Of a stretch of 64,000 nucleotides of DNA, positions 44,701-58,400 are shown piece after piece. The notes under the pieces were generated by a model. It was not told the DNA's origin. It saw only the letters and a program-made list of their open reading frames with translations, and did no database searches. Origin of the DNA: Atherinomorus stipes. Its lineage: Eukaryota; Chordata; Actinopteri; Atheriniformes; Atherinidae. Each line of letters begins with the position of its first letter. Positions within the stretch are counted from its first letter, which is position 1. Location of the stretch: positions 61,994-125,993 of the forward strand of contig JALJCO010001054.1 of NCBI GenBank assembly GCA_023101725.1. Reading direction: 5' to 3'. The translations under genes and the position numbers were made by a program.

Positions 44701-46351
44701 AAGAAAAAAGCATCACTTTGACTCCTTTGGAAGATATCACATAGAGTCGTCCTCCAGCGTGCATCCATATAACGGGAGAGACGGGGCAGCCTTTATAAGA
44801 CATTATCTGCAGTAAAACTCCCTCATTTCATCAATACTTTCAGTAGAATGAACAAACAAACGAGTACTATTGTCCTGTGAGTTCAGAGTTTACTCTCTGT
44901 TAGTTATTGGGAGGTTTTCTCAGCACTTCTAAATATACCAAAGTAAAATAAATACTTCCTTACACTTTACAGGTTATTGCAGCCATTTATCTCTTTCAGT
45001 TTTCAGATTCACTCTTTTTTTGGTAGCAGAGTGCAAAGGTGTTTTGATTGATAGATTTCAGCTTCAAGATAAAGCAGCTGATAACGGTATTTTTTCTGCT
45101 GTGGTGACCATCGAGAGACTGAAAAATTATTCAAAATTCAGGAATTTTTTCATGAAACTACTGAATGAACATACAGAAACTTATAAATTAGGGCTGGGAA
45201 AAAATATCGATACACTAAAATAAGGTGATATTTTCATAATGCTGATATTATATAGATATTTAAAAATGCGATATTGATCTATTTTGCTAATGAAATTGGG
45301 CAAGATTTCACGAAAAACCACGAGATTTCGGACCGACGAAATCTCGTGAGATTTTGTTGGTAACATAGATCAATATCGCATTTTTAAATATCGATTTGAT
45401 ATCAACCTATGAAAATATCGCGATGTTTCAGTATATTGATATTTTTCCCAGCCATAATATAAATGGAGAAAATTATTTAATAATTATTAAGTATCTTCAA
45501 TATTTTGAATATATGTTTTAAATTCTTTGTTTTTGAATCAGGTTATTTTATGTTCAGTTTCATTTGTGTAAATACTGTATGTTGTAACTGTGGTATCATC
45601 AGAGCCGGTTCACAGTTCCCTTCCTGCTCTGCCGAATATTTCCTCCAGACTGCAAATGTGGAAACAGACACTATGCTGAGACTTAACTAAATGCAAAATA
45701 AAAAAATGTTTAAAAAAATAAAATCCTAAACTACTAACGTCATAAAAACGAACAAGTAACGAGGCTAATCTGGCTGCAGATCTATGGTGAAAACAAGCAA
45801 CTTCATATGCTAAAACTAGTTACTGTGATTTTAAAAAGTCCTTAAAACCAGCTAAAACCGGCTAAAACCAACCAAAACTGGCTAAAACCAGCTAAAACCA
45901 GCTAAAACTGGCTAAAACCAGCTAAAACTGGCTAAAACCGGCTAAAACCAGCCGAAACTGGCTAAAACCAACCAAAACTGGCTAAAACCAGCCAAAACCG
46001 GCTAAAACCAACCAAAACTGGCTAAAACCAGCCAAAACTGGCTAAAACCAACCAAAACTGGCTAAAACCAGCTAAAACCAGCCAAAACTGGCTAAAACCA
46101 ACCAAAACCGGCTAAAACCAGCTAAAACTGGCTAAAACCAGCTAAAACCCTGTAAATCACGATATAAATGACAGAATAAACTATTATCTCTTTATCTTCC
46201 TCTCTATTTATCTCTCTATCCATCGTCAATCTCTCTGGCGGTGACCACTGAACTCCACTCTGCCATGAGTTCCTGCACCTGCCGAACTGCGAAATGATGT
46301 CATCGACTCGTATCGCTGCCACAGCTTGAAAGGCCAGAGTCTTACCTCTCA

Positions 46352-46413
<62 letters not shown>

Positions 46414-49400
46414 GTATTGTTCTAGCTACGATAGTTTTTATTTTAGAGCAGTTTAAGCTAACGGGAACTTCTGGCGGCCGATCCGTTTTTTAAGGGTTAA
46501 ACATTGATGAAATGAAGGAGTTGTGCTGCAGATAATGTCTGATAGAGAGACTGCTCCGTCTCCGAAAGGCAACTCAGCGTAAAATCTTCTGAAGGGGTCA
46601 AAGTGATGCAGAAACTTTACCGGTGAGTAAATGCACGTAGAAACTAGAAATAAGGTCCAGAAATAAAACTTCTCCGTTAAAAGCGGACTTTTTTCTCCCG
46701 GCAGGGATCGGAGAGGGTTTACCTGGAGGACGCTCGTCTCCGGCCCGTTCTGTCCAGCGGCAACGGGGGTCTGGTGACGGAGGGAGTGCTGGAAGTGAAG
46801 CATGCTGGGAAATGGCGTCACGTGTGCGAGCAGGGATGGGACCTGAGCAGCAGCCGTGTGGTTTGTGGCATGTTAGGATTTCCCGCCGCAGAAGCGATCG
46901 AGCTAAATGCCTACAGGTGAGTACGAGAGCGGCCGTGAAGTTCTGAGGGTTCAGGCGCTGAGCAGCACACCAACAACATAAAGCTCATTATTACAGGGAT
47001 GCACAATATCATCGGCCCCCTATCTGTATCAGCCTGTATCAGCCTTAAAACTGAGTATCGGACATCAGCCATCCCACAGATATTTCACCGATATTTAACC
47101 GATCAGCCCGCTGTTTCTAAAGTCTAAAAAAACAAAAACTTCTTCCTCCTCTTCAAAAACTTCTTTTTTACAGACTTTAAAACTTCCAAAGACTAAGAGT
47201 AGGAAAAAATATCGATACACTGAACTATCGTGATATTTTCATATGCTGATATCATACTGACATTTAAAAATGCGGTATCGATCTATTTTACTAACAAAAT
47301 CTCACGAGATTTCATTGTTCTGTTATGAAATCTTGCGAGAATTCATGAAAATTTTGCGAGATTTTCAAATGTTGATATCATATTGACATTTAAAAATGCG
47401 GTATCGATCTATTTTACTAACAAAATCTCACGAGATTTCATTGTTCTGTTATGAAATCTTGCGAGAATTCATGAAAATTTTGCGATATTTTCAAATGCTG
47501 ATATCATATTGACATTTAAAAATGCGGTATCGATCTATTTTACTAACAAAATCTCACGAGATTTCATTGTTCTGTTATGAAATCTTGCGAGAATTCAAGA
47601 AAATTTTGCGATATTTTCAAATGCTGATATAATATTGACATTTAAAAATGCGGTATCGATCTATTTTACTAACGAAATCTTGTGAGAATTCCCGAAATAT
47701 CACGAGAGTTTGTAGCAGAACGATGAAATCTCACGAGATTTTGTAAGTAAAATAGATTGATACCGTGTTTTTAAACATAGATTTGATATTTCAGTGTATG
47801 GATATTTTTTTTCCCACCCCTATAAGTGTCGGTAACGGATAAAAAAAAGCCATTTGCAATGTGTGTGTCGCGGTGGTGAGGTGACATGGACGGGATGCCC
47901 CCCCCCACAGGTTAGCCAGCGGCGGTCCTGGATCGCCGTCCCAGCGCCCCGGTTGTCGAGGTTGACCGTGAAGTCTGTCATTAGTTTAACCACGCTGGGT
48001 TTGACATTTCCACCGTAGCATTACCCGCGTCCAGTCACCAACAGGTCTGCCCCCCCCTTCGGCTGCGTGGGCCTCCACTCAGAGCTCTAAAATAGTCCTG
48101 GATGACATGTTATTAATGTCAGATCCAGACTACACGATTATCATAATCCTCGTGGAGGACGTCTTTGCACGAAACCTCTACAGTGCAGCGCTTCTAATCG
48201 TATATCATTAAGAAACCTGCAGTTAGCAGCACTTTCTAACGCTGGGTGGTGCGTTCAAGCGCTCACTTCCACTGATCTGCAGCAGATTAACCATCAAGCC
48301 AGTACATTTCACTGTATATGTCTGTAAAACTGGTTAGCTAATGAGAGATGATACATAAGGATCTTCTATGTTGGCTTTTTTTCTTTACCGATATCCTATT
48401 ACGATATTTCCCAACTTTTATTTTCCAATATTAACTCATACTGATAAGCAGCTTCAAAGCAAGTCAGTCTGTAGCAGCAGCAGCTGCACCGTAATCACAT
48501 TACTGAAAGGAATTCTGGGAAATGAAGTTCTTCCAGGATAACAGGGACTTTTCTACATGCTGGACCAACATGATGGAACAAGATCTCCCAAGATTATGTT
48601 AGTGAAAACACTACTGGTCCAAAAAAAGCCCTAAAAAACCCAATAACAATGTTCCAGATATCACGTTTTAATGCCGATGTCGGCCGATAATTTCGAAAAT
48701 CTCTAAAGTACTCTAACTAAGCTGAGTAGAGGTGAATATGTGCTGGTGGGTTATGACATTCCTCCACAATAATAGCGACGTTTGTACATGCTGGACTGAT
48801 GCTAATGAAACAAGATCTTGCAAGATTATGTTAGTAAAAATATCGGTCTGAAAAAATTATACCTATATTAACGATATCACATTTCAATGCTGATATTGGC
48901 CGAGAATATCAAAAATGTCTCATAGTAGTAGAACAGGTGCATAAGTACTGGTGGCATGAAGTTCTTTCAGAATAACAGCAACTTTTCTCCATGCTGGACC
49001 GAAGCGAATGAAACACAATCTCACAACAGAAAACAAGATTTCGCATTAATTTAACATCCAAAGTATATTTGTTTTATTCGATTAATGTTTTATACATTGC
49101 AAACTGGCTGTAAGGTCGATATTTGTAGCCTATATTTATTTTCAGTGTTAGAAACCTGGGAAAGAAAAGCTAAATAAATGCGTCATGTAGCGAGAAAATA
49201 ATCGTTTGAAAAATCGTGATTTCAATATTGGCCAAAATAATCGTGATAATGATTTTTTCCATAACTGGGCAGCCCTAACACGTGTCCACCGAAGCACCTG
49301 CGCTAATCTCCATAGCATTACAAACATACCATCACCAAACAAACCCATATGCTAATACACCCCCCACCACGCCCAAAACCGTCCAAAAATCCATTTACAC

Positions 49401-52400
49401 CCACAGATATGCTCATAAACACATGGAAATGAGAAAAAGAGTAACATGTCCTGGAAAATGATTTTCCCTCCCTCTTGTCGGCGTTTCATCACTGCTACGT
49501 TGCCGCCAATCGCCACTTTGTCACGGTTTCGTCGCCATTTTGTCACAGTTTCGTCACCGCTCCGTCACTGTTTCGTCATGTTTCATCTCTGCTACGTCGC
49601 TGCTACGTTGCCATTTTTTTGCAGCTTTATCGCTGCTTCGTCACTGTTTCGTGGCCATTTTGCTTTCAGCACCCTTGTAAATAAGCATTGCAGTATGTCA
49701 AAAATAAATGTAAAATACGTGGTTATAAGATTCTGCGCATGCGCGTAACCATGTTATTGGGCCGGTGATGTCATTTGGCGACATTTGGGTCAGCCAACAG
49801 CGACTTTTCTTCACAAAGATGCTTCTCCTCAGCTTGCAGAGCTGAGAGGGTCAGAAGTGTCAGAAGGGAAGGAAAGCTGATGGAAGTCTTGCTTGTTTTT
49901 CCATCATGCAAACCGAATCTCTGCAAACACGGACGACAGCAGCCATGAAAACACTCAATCACGCCATCATGCAAACCGAATCTGCAAACACGGACGACAG
50001 CAGCCATGAAAACACTCAATCACTCCATCATGCAAACCGAATCTGCAAACACGGACGACAGCAGCCATGAAAACACTCAATCACTCCATCATGCAAACCG
50101 AATCTCTGCAAACATGGACGACAGCAGCCATGAAAACACTCAATCACTCCATCATGCAAACGAATCTCTGCAAACACGGACGACAGCAGCCATGAAAAAC
50201 ACTCAATCACTCCATCATGCAAACAGATCTCTGCAAACACGGACGGCAGCAGCCATGAAAACAATCATCTGAAGAAGCATCCGTTCGCCCAGTCGAGCCA
50301 GCGGCTGGTGTGAAGCCACGAACGCTGTTTGTTTTCTGCCTGCTTCCAGCCAGTGATGAGGGAAATGACTCAAGTAAATATTTCTGTCCAGTAAATGGAT
50401 GATGGGGGGGGGGGGGGGGGCAGAAGCATCAGGCTGGGCAGTTATCTGATGAGTCATATCAACAGTGGGCCTTTACAGGGAATCCATGTTGCTCACTTTC
50501 AAATGTCCAACCTAAAGATCAGTGATGAAAAATTTCAACCGATACCAATAACCGATAATTTTCTGCTTCTCATGACCGATACCAATACCGATATTAAACC
50601 TGAAAAGGATGTAAAATTCATGCCTTGTGCTAAGTTTAAAAAATCCATAAATCCATCATTCTGTGGGTTTGTCGCTAAACATCACTTGTTATATATCGGT
50701 TAATTATACGATAACTGTTTTATTTACAATGTGATATTTCTGTACTTTATCATGTCACGACCTGGAGCGCCGTGAGAAGTGGATTCTGGTCCACCTAAAG
50801 GCTGGGGGTCTCGGTTCACTTGCAAACAGACTATCAGACGATCCAGTGCAGCTAAAGCAGAAGAAGTAGGAGGAAGTGGGGGGTGGGGGGTGTGGGGGTG
50901 TGGGGGGGGTTGGGGTCGGAGGGAAACAAAGCAAACAGGTCAAAACAACAACAAACAACAGGAGACAGAGATGGAGAAAAACAAAGCAGGAAGATTTCCA
51001 CTTTAATCACAGAGTCCGCTTTTTCTTCTTCCTGCTTCTTCATCATCATCAGTGGGTGTGGGGGGTGTGTGGGGGGGGCGTCACACCCTAACGAGCAGCT
51101 GTTGTAACTACGGGGTTAACAGGCGGTTTGGTCCTTCAGTTACTGCAGTATGAACACGAACCGAAGCAAAGAAAGGTCCGAACTTCTTCAGAAAGCTCCG
51201 TCCAATCGGACGGAGTCCTGGTGTGACGCTCCCTGACACGGTGGGGGGCCGTCCTCTGGGGGACTGTTTTCGTGTCCGTGTCCTTGTAGAAGAGAATCCA
51301 GCACCAACCAGCCCAGCCGAGTTTCCAAGCTCTCCGTCTGTGTCCTCACAGCCTGCTCCTTGGGGGGGGGGGGGGGTGACCTCCCCAACAGCTGTGATTA
51401 TGGTCACAGAACTCCCAAATCTGGAATATTCTGTCAGCTGAACCTGTCGCACGCCCTGCTGAGTCAGCGCCTCTCTCTCTGCATGCGGTCGTCTTCTTTT
51501 TTGGTTTGTCTTTTTTGACTGACTGCTTTGTCTCGGCCCGTTAAGCCGCTCGGGGCATTTTTACAGACGCTTTAAATCCTCCCCCACTCGGCTAAAGTCG
51601 TTTTCCAGCTCTGCTTCTGCTCCCTCTCTCTCTCTCTCTCTCTCTCTGAGGCCGGCAGGAACGTTCTCCGCTCGGCCTCGGCCCTCATCAGCAGCAGGAA
51701 CCCGGCGAATGGCGGGTTTCATGGAAAGTTCGTGCTTATGACCCCTCTGAGTTTTCACGGTTAGACGGTCTGATGGCGGCCCGGTCTGTAATAACGGGTT
51801 ACCTCTGCTTCCCCGACCGTCCGCTCCTCTCTCCATCGCAGCTCCTGGTGTGTGCAGACAGTTTTGTGAAGGGAAAGCGGATCAGAGGAGGTCTGGGGGA
51901 GGTCTGGGGAGGTCTGAGGAGGTCTGAGGAGGTCGGGGGAGGTCTGAGGAGGTCGGGGGAGGTCTGAGGAGGTCTGGGGAGGTCTGGGGGGAGGTCTGGG
52001 GGAGGTCTGGGGAGGTCTGAGGAGGTCTGGGGAGGTCTGGGGAGGTCTGGGGAGGTCTGAGGGAGGTCTGGGGAGGTCTGGGGGAGGTCTGGGGAGGTCT
52101 GGGGAGGTCTGAGGAGGTCTGGGGAGGTCTGAGGAGGTCTGGGGGAGGTCTGAGGAGGTCTGGGAGGTCTGGGGAGTGTCTGGGGGGAGGTCTGGGGAGG
52201 TCTGAGGAGGTCTGGGGGAGGTCTGGGGAGGTCTGAGGAGGTCTGGGGGAGGTCTGTGATCGTCTGCGGCTGCTGCCCGTAAATCATCAGAGATAACGCT
52301 TCACCAAAACCACAAGATGCCGTGTTCTCCGAGCTGTCGGCCTGACATCACTCATTTTTCCCAGCATGCACCGGTCAGGTTGGGTAACACCGGTGTTTGG

Positions 52401-55400
52401 AAGGCTTTGTTTTCCCAGAGACGAGGCCGGGGGGGCAGATACGTACGTGCATATTTCCACGTCTGGTGTGTGTGAACCGACATGCTACTGCTGGACCGCA
52501 AAGCAGACACTGCCGAGCAGAGAGGCAATTATGTGGGTTACTCTCTCACCCCCCTCCCGCCTCCAAACCATGAACTGACACCCCCACACAGTCTGTCTCT
52601 CTCATTTTGATTTACCACTGTGTTATGTAACACGGAGCCGGTCACCAGCGTGCAGGAGTCCCAGCTTGTGTACAGACTTGCAGACGTGAGGTGGAATCAC
52701 GCCGGATCCTCGTTGTATGTTCGGCCCGTCGGTTCGTGTCTCAGAGGCAACTCGGCGTGTTCGTGGCTGAGAAAAGGTGGATAAAGCAAAAGAAGGATGG
52801 AGAATAAGTATGTTCAACCTGAGCAACAGATGCCAAAATAATAACGCAGTTTTAAATAACATCCAAAAATCTTACGATTCAATAACGTGATTACGGCCTC
52901 CTCCTATAATTAGGACATTTTCTTTCAATTGTTGATTTGTGTTTTTAAAAACTGCAGATGCATAATTACATTAGGACCATATTAAGGAAAAATCTTTTAC
53001 AGACTTTGGGAATAAAATCATATTACAAGAAAAAAATTGTAATTTTACAACAAAAGTTATTTTACGAGACTAAAGATATAAATTTATGAAAATAAAGTCA
53101 TAAATGTATGAAAATTAAGTCAATTTTATAAAATAAAGTTGTACATTTACAAGAATAAAGTCATAAATTTTACAAGAATAAAGTCGTAATTTTTTTAAAA
53201 ATTCGGGCTTAATTTACAATATTAAAGTAATACATTTTTAAAAATGAAATCAGAATTTTACAAGAATAAAGTCATATGCTTTCGTAGATGAGGTGAGCGT
53301 GCGTTCGTGGATGAGGTGAGCGTGCGTTCGTGGATGAGGTGAGCGTGCGTTCGTGGATGGGGTGAGCGTGCGTTCGTGGATGAGGTGAGCGTGCGTTCGT
53401 GGATTAGGTGAGCGTGCGTTCGTGGATGAGGTGAGCGTGCGTTCGTAATGGGGTGGATGAGGTGAGCGTGCGTTCGTGGATGAGGTGAGCGTGCGTTCAT
53501 GGATGAGGTGAGCGTGCGTTCGTGGATGAGGTGAGCGTGTTCATGGATGAGGTGAGCGTGTTCATGGATGAGATGAGCGTGCGTTCGTGGGATGAGGTGA
53601 GCGTGCGTTCGTGGATGAGGTGAGCGTGTTCATGGATGAGGTGAGCGTGCGTTCGTGGATGAGGTGAGCGTGCGTTCGTGGATGAGGTGAGCGTGCGTTC
53701 GTGGATGAGGTGAGCGTGTTCATGGATGAGGTGAGCGTGCGTTCGTGGATGAGGTGAGCGTGCGTTCGTGGATGAGGTGAGCGTGTTCGTGGAAGAGGTG
53801 AGCGTGTTCATGGATGAGGTGAGCGTGCGTTCATGGATGAGGTGAGCGTGCGTTCATGGATGAGGTGAGCGTGTTCGTGGATGAGGGTGAGCGTGTTCGT
53901 GGATGAGGTGAGCGTGTGTTCGTGGAAGAGGTGAGCGTGCGTTCGTGGATGGTGGATGAGGTGAGCGTGCGTTCGTGGATGAGGTGAGCGTGTTCGTGGA
54001 TGAGGTGAGTGTGCGTTCGTGGATGAGGTGAGCGTGTTCGTGGATGAGGTGAGCGTGCGTTCGTGGATGAGGTGAGCGTGCGTTCGTGGACGAGGTGAGC
54101 GTGCGTTCGTGGATGAGGTGAGCGTGTTCATGGATGAGGTGAGCGTGTTCATGGATGAGGTGAGCGTGTTCATAGATGAGGTGAGCGTGCGTTCGTGGAC
54201 GAGGTGAGTGTGCGTTCGTGGACGAGGTGAGCGTGCGTTCGTGGATGAGGTGAGCGTGCGTTCGTGGATGAGGTGAGCGTGCGTTCGTGGATGAGGTGAG
54301 CGTGCGTTCGTGGATGAGGTGAGTGTGTTCATGGATGAGGTGAGTGTGTTCGTAGATGAGGTGAGCGTGCGTTCGTGGATGAGGTGAGCGTGCGTTCGTG
54401 GATGAGGTGAGCGTGCGTTCGTGGATGAGGTGAGCGTGTTCATGGATGAGGTGAGCGTGCGTTCGTGGATGAGGTGAGCGTGCGTTCGTGGATGAGGTGA
54501 GCGCGTGTTCGTGGATGAGGTGAGCGTGCGTTCGTGGATGAGGTGAGCGTGCGTTCGTGGATGAGGTGAGTGTGCGTTCGTGGATGAGGTGAGCGTGCGT
54601 TCGTGGATGAGGTGAGCGTGCGTTCGGATGAGGTGAGCGTGTTCATGGATGAGGTGAGCGTGCGTTCATGGATGAGGTGAGCGTGCGTTCGTGGATGAGG
54701 TGAGCGTGCGTTCGTGGATGAGGTGAGCGTGCGTTCATGGATGAGGTGAGCGTGTTCATGGATGAGGTGAGCGTGCGTTCATGGATGAGGTGAGCGTGCG
54801 TTCGTGGATGAGGTGAGCGTGCGTTCATGGATGAGGGTGAGCGTGCGTTCGTGGATGAGGTGAGCGTGCGTTCGTGGATGAGGTGAGCGTGCGTTCGTGG
54901 ATGAGGTGAGCGTGCCTTTCGTGGATGAGGTGAGCGTGCGTTCGTGGATGAGGTGAGCGTGTTCGTGGAAGAGGTGAGCGTGCGTTCATGGATGAGGTGA
55001 GCGTGTTCGTGGATGAGGTGAGCGTGTTCGTTGATGAGGTGAGCGTGCGTTCGTGGATGAGGTGAGAGCGTGTTCGTGGATGAGGTGAGCGTGTTCGTGG
55101 ATGAGGTGAGCGTGTTCGTGGATGAGGTGGAGCGTGTGTTCGTGGAAGAGGTGAGCGTGCGTTCGGAGATGGTGGATGAGGTGAGCGTGCGTTCGTGAAG
55201 GAGGTGAGCGTGCGTTCGTGGATGAGGTGAGCGTGCGGTCGTGGATGGTGGATAAGGTGAGCGTACATTCGTGGAATGAGGTGATGGTGCGTTCGTGGAT
55301 GAGGTGAGCATCGTTCGTGGATGGTGGATGAGGTGAAGCGTGCGTTCCTAGATGAGGGGAGCGTGCGGTCGGAGATGAGGTGAGTGTGCGTTCGTGGAAG

Positions 55401-58400
55401 AGGTGAGCGTGCGTTTGTGGAATGAGGTGAGTGTGCGTTCGTGGAAGAGGTGAGCGTGCTTTGTGGATCAGTGTGAGCGTGCGTTCGTGGATGAGGTGAG
55501 TGTGCGTTCGTGGATGAGGTGAGCGTGCGTTCGTGGATGAGGTGGTATGCGTTCGTGGATGAGGTGAGTGTGCGTTCGGGGATGAGGTGGGAGGGCGCTT
55601 GTGAATGAGGTGAGCGTGCTTCGTGGATGAGGTGAGCGTGCGTTTGTGGATGAGGTGTGTGTGCGCTCGTGGATGGGGGGTGAGTGTGCGTTCGTGGATG
55701 GTGGATGAGGTGAGTGTGCGTTCGTAGGATGGAGGGTGAGCGTGCGTTTGTGGAAGAGGTGGAGGCGGGCGTTTGTGGATGAGTGTGAGCGGGCGTTCGT
55801 GGATGAGTGTGAGCGTACGTTCGTGGATGAGGTGAGCGTGCGTTCGTGGATGAGGTGAGGCGGGCGTTCGTGGATGAGGTGAGCGTGCGTTCGTGGATGA
55901 GGTGAGCGTGCGTTCGGGTGGATGAGGTGAGCGTGCGTTCGTGGATGAGGTGAGCGTACGGTCGTGGATGAGGTCAGCGTGCGTTCGTGGATGAGGGTCA
56001 GCGAATGCGTTCGTGGATGAGGTGAGCGTGCGTTCGTGGATGAGGTCAGCGGGCGTCATGGGATGAGGTGACGGCGTCATGGATGAGGTGAGCGTGCGTT
56101 CATGGATGAGGTGAGCGTGCGTTCGTGGATGAGGTCAGCATGCGATCTCGTGGAAGAGGTGGACATGTCTTCTGTCTTCTGTCTCTGTTGGATCTTAAAC
56201 TTTCGAAGCTCATCTTCTCCACCTGGCTTAGGTTTTGTTTTCAGACCCCCCCCCATCAGAACAGCTGCTGACATTCTGGATACGCGGGTTCTCTGTCTTT
56301 TTTTAGGTTACCAAATGTTTAACAGCATCATGCCTCTGGGTCATGGGAACGTCTTCATCTTCATCCTCATCCTCATCCTCATCCCCATCCTCATCCTCAT
56401 CCTCATCCTCATCCTCATCCTCATCTTCATCCTCATCCTCATCCTCATCCTCATCCTCATCCCTCATCCTCGCTGCTCTGACTTATTTTACGCGGCGCAT
56501 TCGCCAACGCCGTCCGTCCCCTGCACCTGTCTGTGGTCCACGCGGGTCAGCGCTCGATGTGCGTGGACGTTTGCGTCCAGACGGAGACGTTTTCTGTCCA
56601 CACACACACCGTTTCCACTTGGATGCGACTCGGGTTTGGAGAAGCACAAACGAAAGCAGAGCGGTTTTTCCAAAGGTTGTTGGAGTTGGCACGGCTCGGC
56701 ACGCTCCCTGCAGGGATTGATGCATAGTAGCTCATTCATACCGTCAGCTGTTTCCACACGGACGCCTCCGACCAGACCAGAGGACAAACATTAAACCAGA
56801 AATATCTGTGAAAGCAGAGCTGGAGGACCCACAGACGGAGAAAACTGAGGAGTTCACGCTCCAGAAGTGGAAATCTACCTTCAGTCCTGCTTTGTGTCTC
56901 CGTCTGGAGGGCGAAGGTTAACCAAAGACACAAATTCCTCGTCCAGAAAGTCGTCTCGCTCATATTTGTAGTTTCACGTTGTTTATTGTGAGTGACTGAG
57001 TAAATGAAAGGGTGGGGATGTCAGAGGGGGGTGATGAGGGAGGAAGCTGGGGGAACGTGCCGGACAGATGTTTAGTCTGTCGGAGAAAAAGCTCACGCTT
57101 GTTCACATTTCACTGATTTCACTCTTCTGTCTTTGAGAAACTGTGGGATTCCAAACTAGCTGACCCCTTCCTCAAGGTAAGATCATGATGAGCTTCAGCT
57201 TAGACCAGTTTAGACCAGTTTAGATCAGCTAAGACCAGCTTAGACCAGTTTGACCAGTTTAGATCAGCTTAGACCAGCTTAGACCAGTTTAGACCAGTTT
57301 TAGATCAGCTTAGACCAGCTAGACCAGCTTAGATCAGCTTCAGCTTAGACCAGCTTAGACCAGTTTAGACCAGTTTAGATCAGCTAAGACCAGCTTAGAT
57401 CAGCTTAGATCAGCTTAGACCAGCTTAGATCAACTTTAGACCAGCTTAGATCAGCTTAGACCAGCTTAGACCAGCTTAGATCAGCTTAGACCAGCTTAGA
57501 CCAGCTTAGATAAACTTAGACCAGCTTAGATCAGCTTAGACCAGCTTAGATCAGCTTCAGCTCAGACCAGTTAAGATCAGCTTAAGCTTAGATCAACTTA
57601 GACCAACTTAGACCAGCTTAAGCTTAGATCAGCTTAGACCAGCTTAGATCATCTTAGACCAGCTTAAACTTAGACCAACTTAGACCAGCTTAAGCTTAGA
57701 CCAACTTAGACCAGCTTAGATCAGCTTAGACCAGCTTAGATCAGCTTAGACCAGCTTAGATCAGCTTAAGCTTAGATCAGCTTAGACCAGCTTAGATCAG
57801 CTTAGATCAGCTAAAGCTTAGACCAGCTTTAGATCAGCTTAGACCAGCTTAGACTAACTTAGACCAGCTTAGATCAGCTTAGATCAACTTAGATCAGCTT
57901 AGATCAGCTTGGCTTAGATCAGCTTAGACCAGCTTAGATCAGCTTCTAGATCAGCTTAGACCAGCTTAGATCGGCTAAAAGCTTAGACCAGCTTAGATCA
58001 GCTTTAGATCAGCTTAGATCAGCTTAGACCAGCTTAGATCAGCTTAGACCAGCCTTAGACCAGCTTAGATCAGTTTAGACCAGCTTAGATCAGCTTAGAC
58101 CAGCTTAGACCAACTTAGATCAGCTTTAGATCAGCTTAGATCAACTTAGATCAGCTAGACCAGCTAGATCAGCTTAGATCAGCTTAAGCTTAGATCAGCT
58201 TAGACCAGCTTAGATCAGCTTAGACCAACTTAGATCAGCTTAAATCAGCTTAGCTTTCAGACCAACTTAGACCAGCTTCTAGACCAGCTTAGACCAGCTT
58301 AGATCAGCTTAGATCAGCTTAGACCAGCTTAGATCAGCTTAGACCAACTTAGACCAGCTTAGACCAGCTTAGACCAGCTTAAATCAGCTTAAGCTTAGAC

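Noticed and set aside
53258..56080. Chain of minus-strand frames with RTHAHLIHE repeats
   Set aside because: 23/21-bp array; frames are broken wherever a unit loses or gains a base.
56343..56720. Poly-serine protein frame
   Set aside because: It is a (TCATCC)n microsatellite followed by unrelated sequence.
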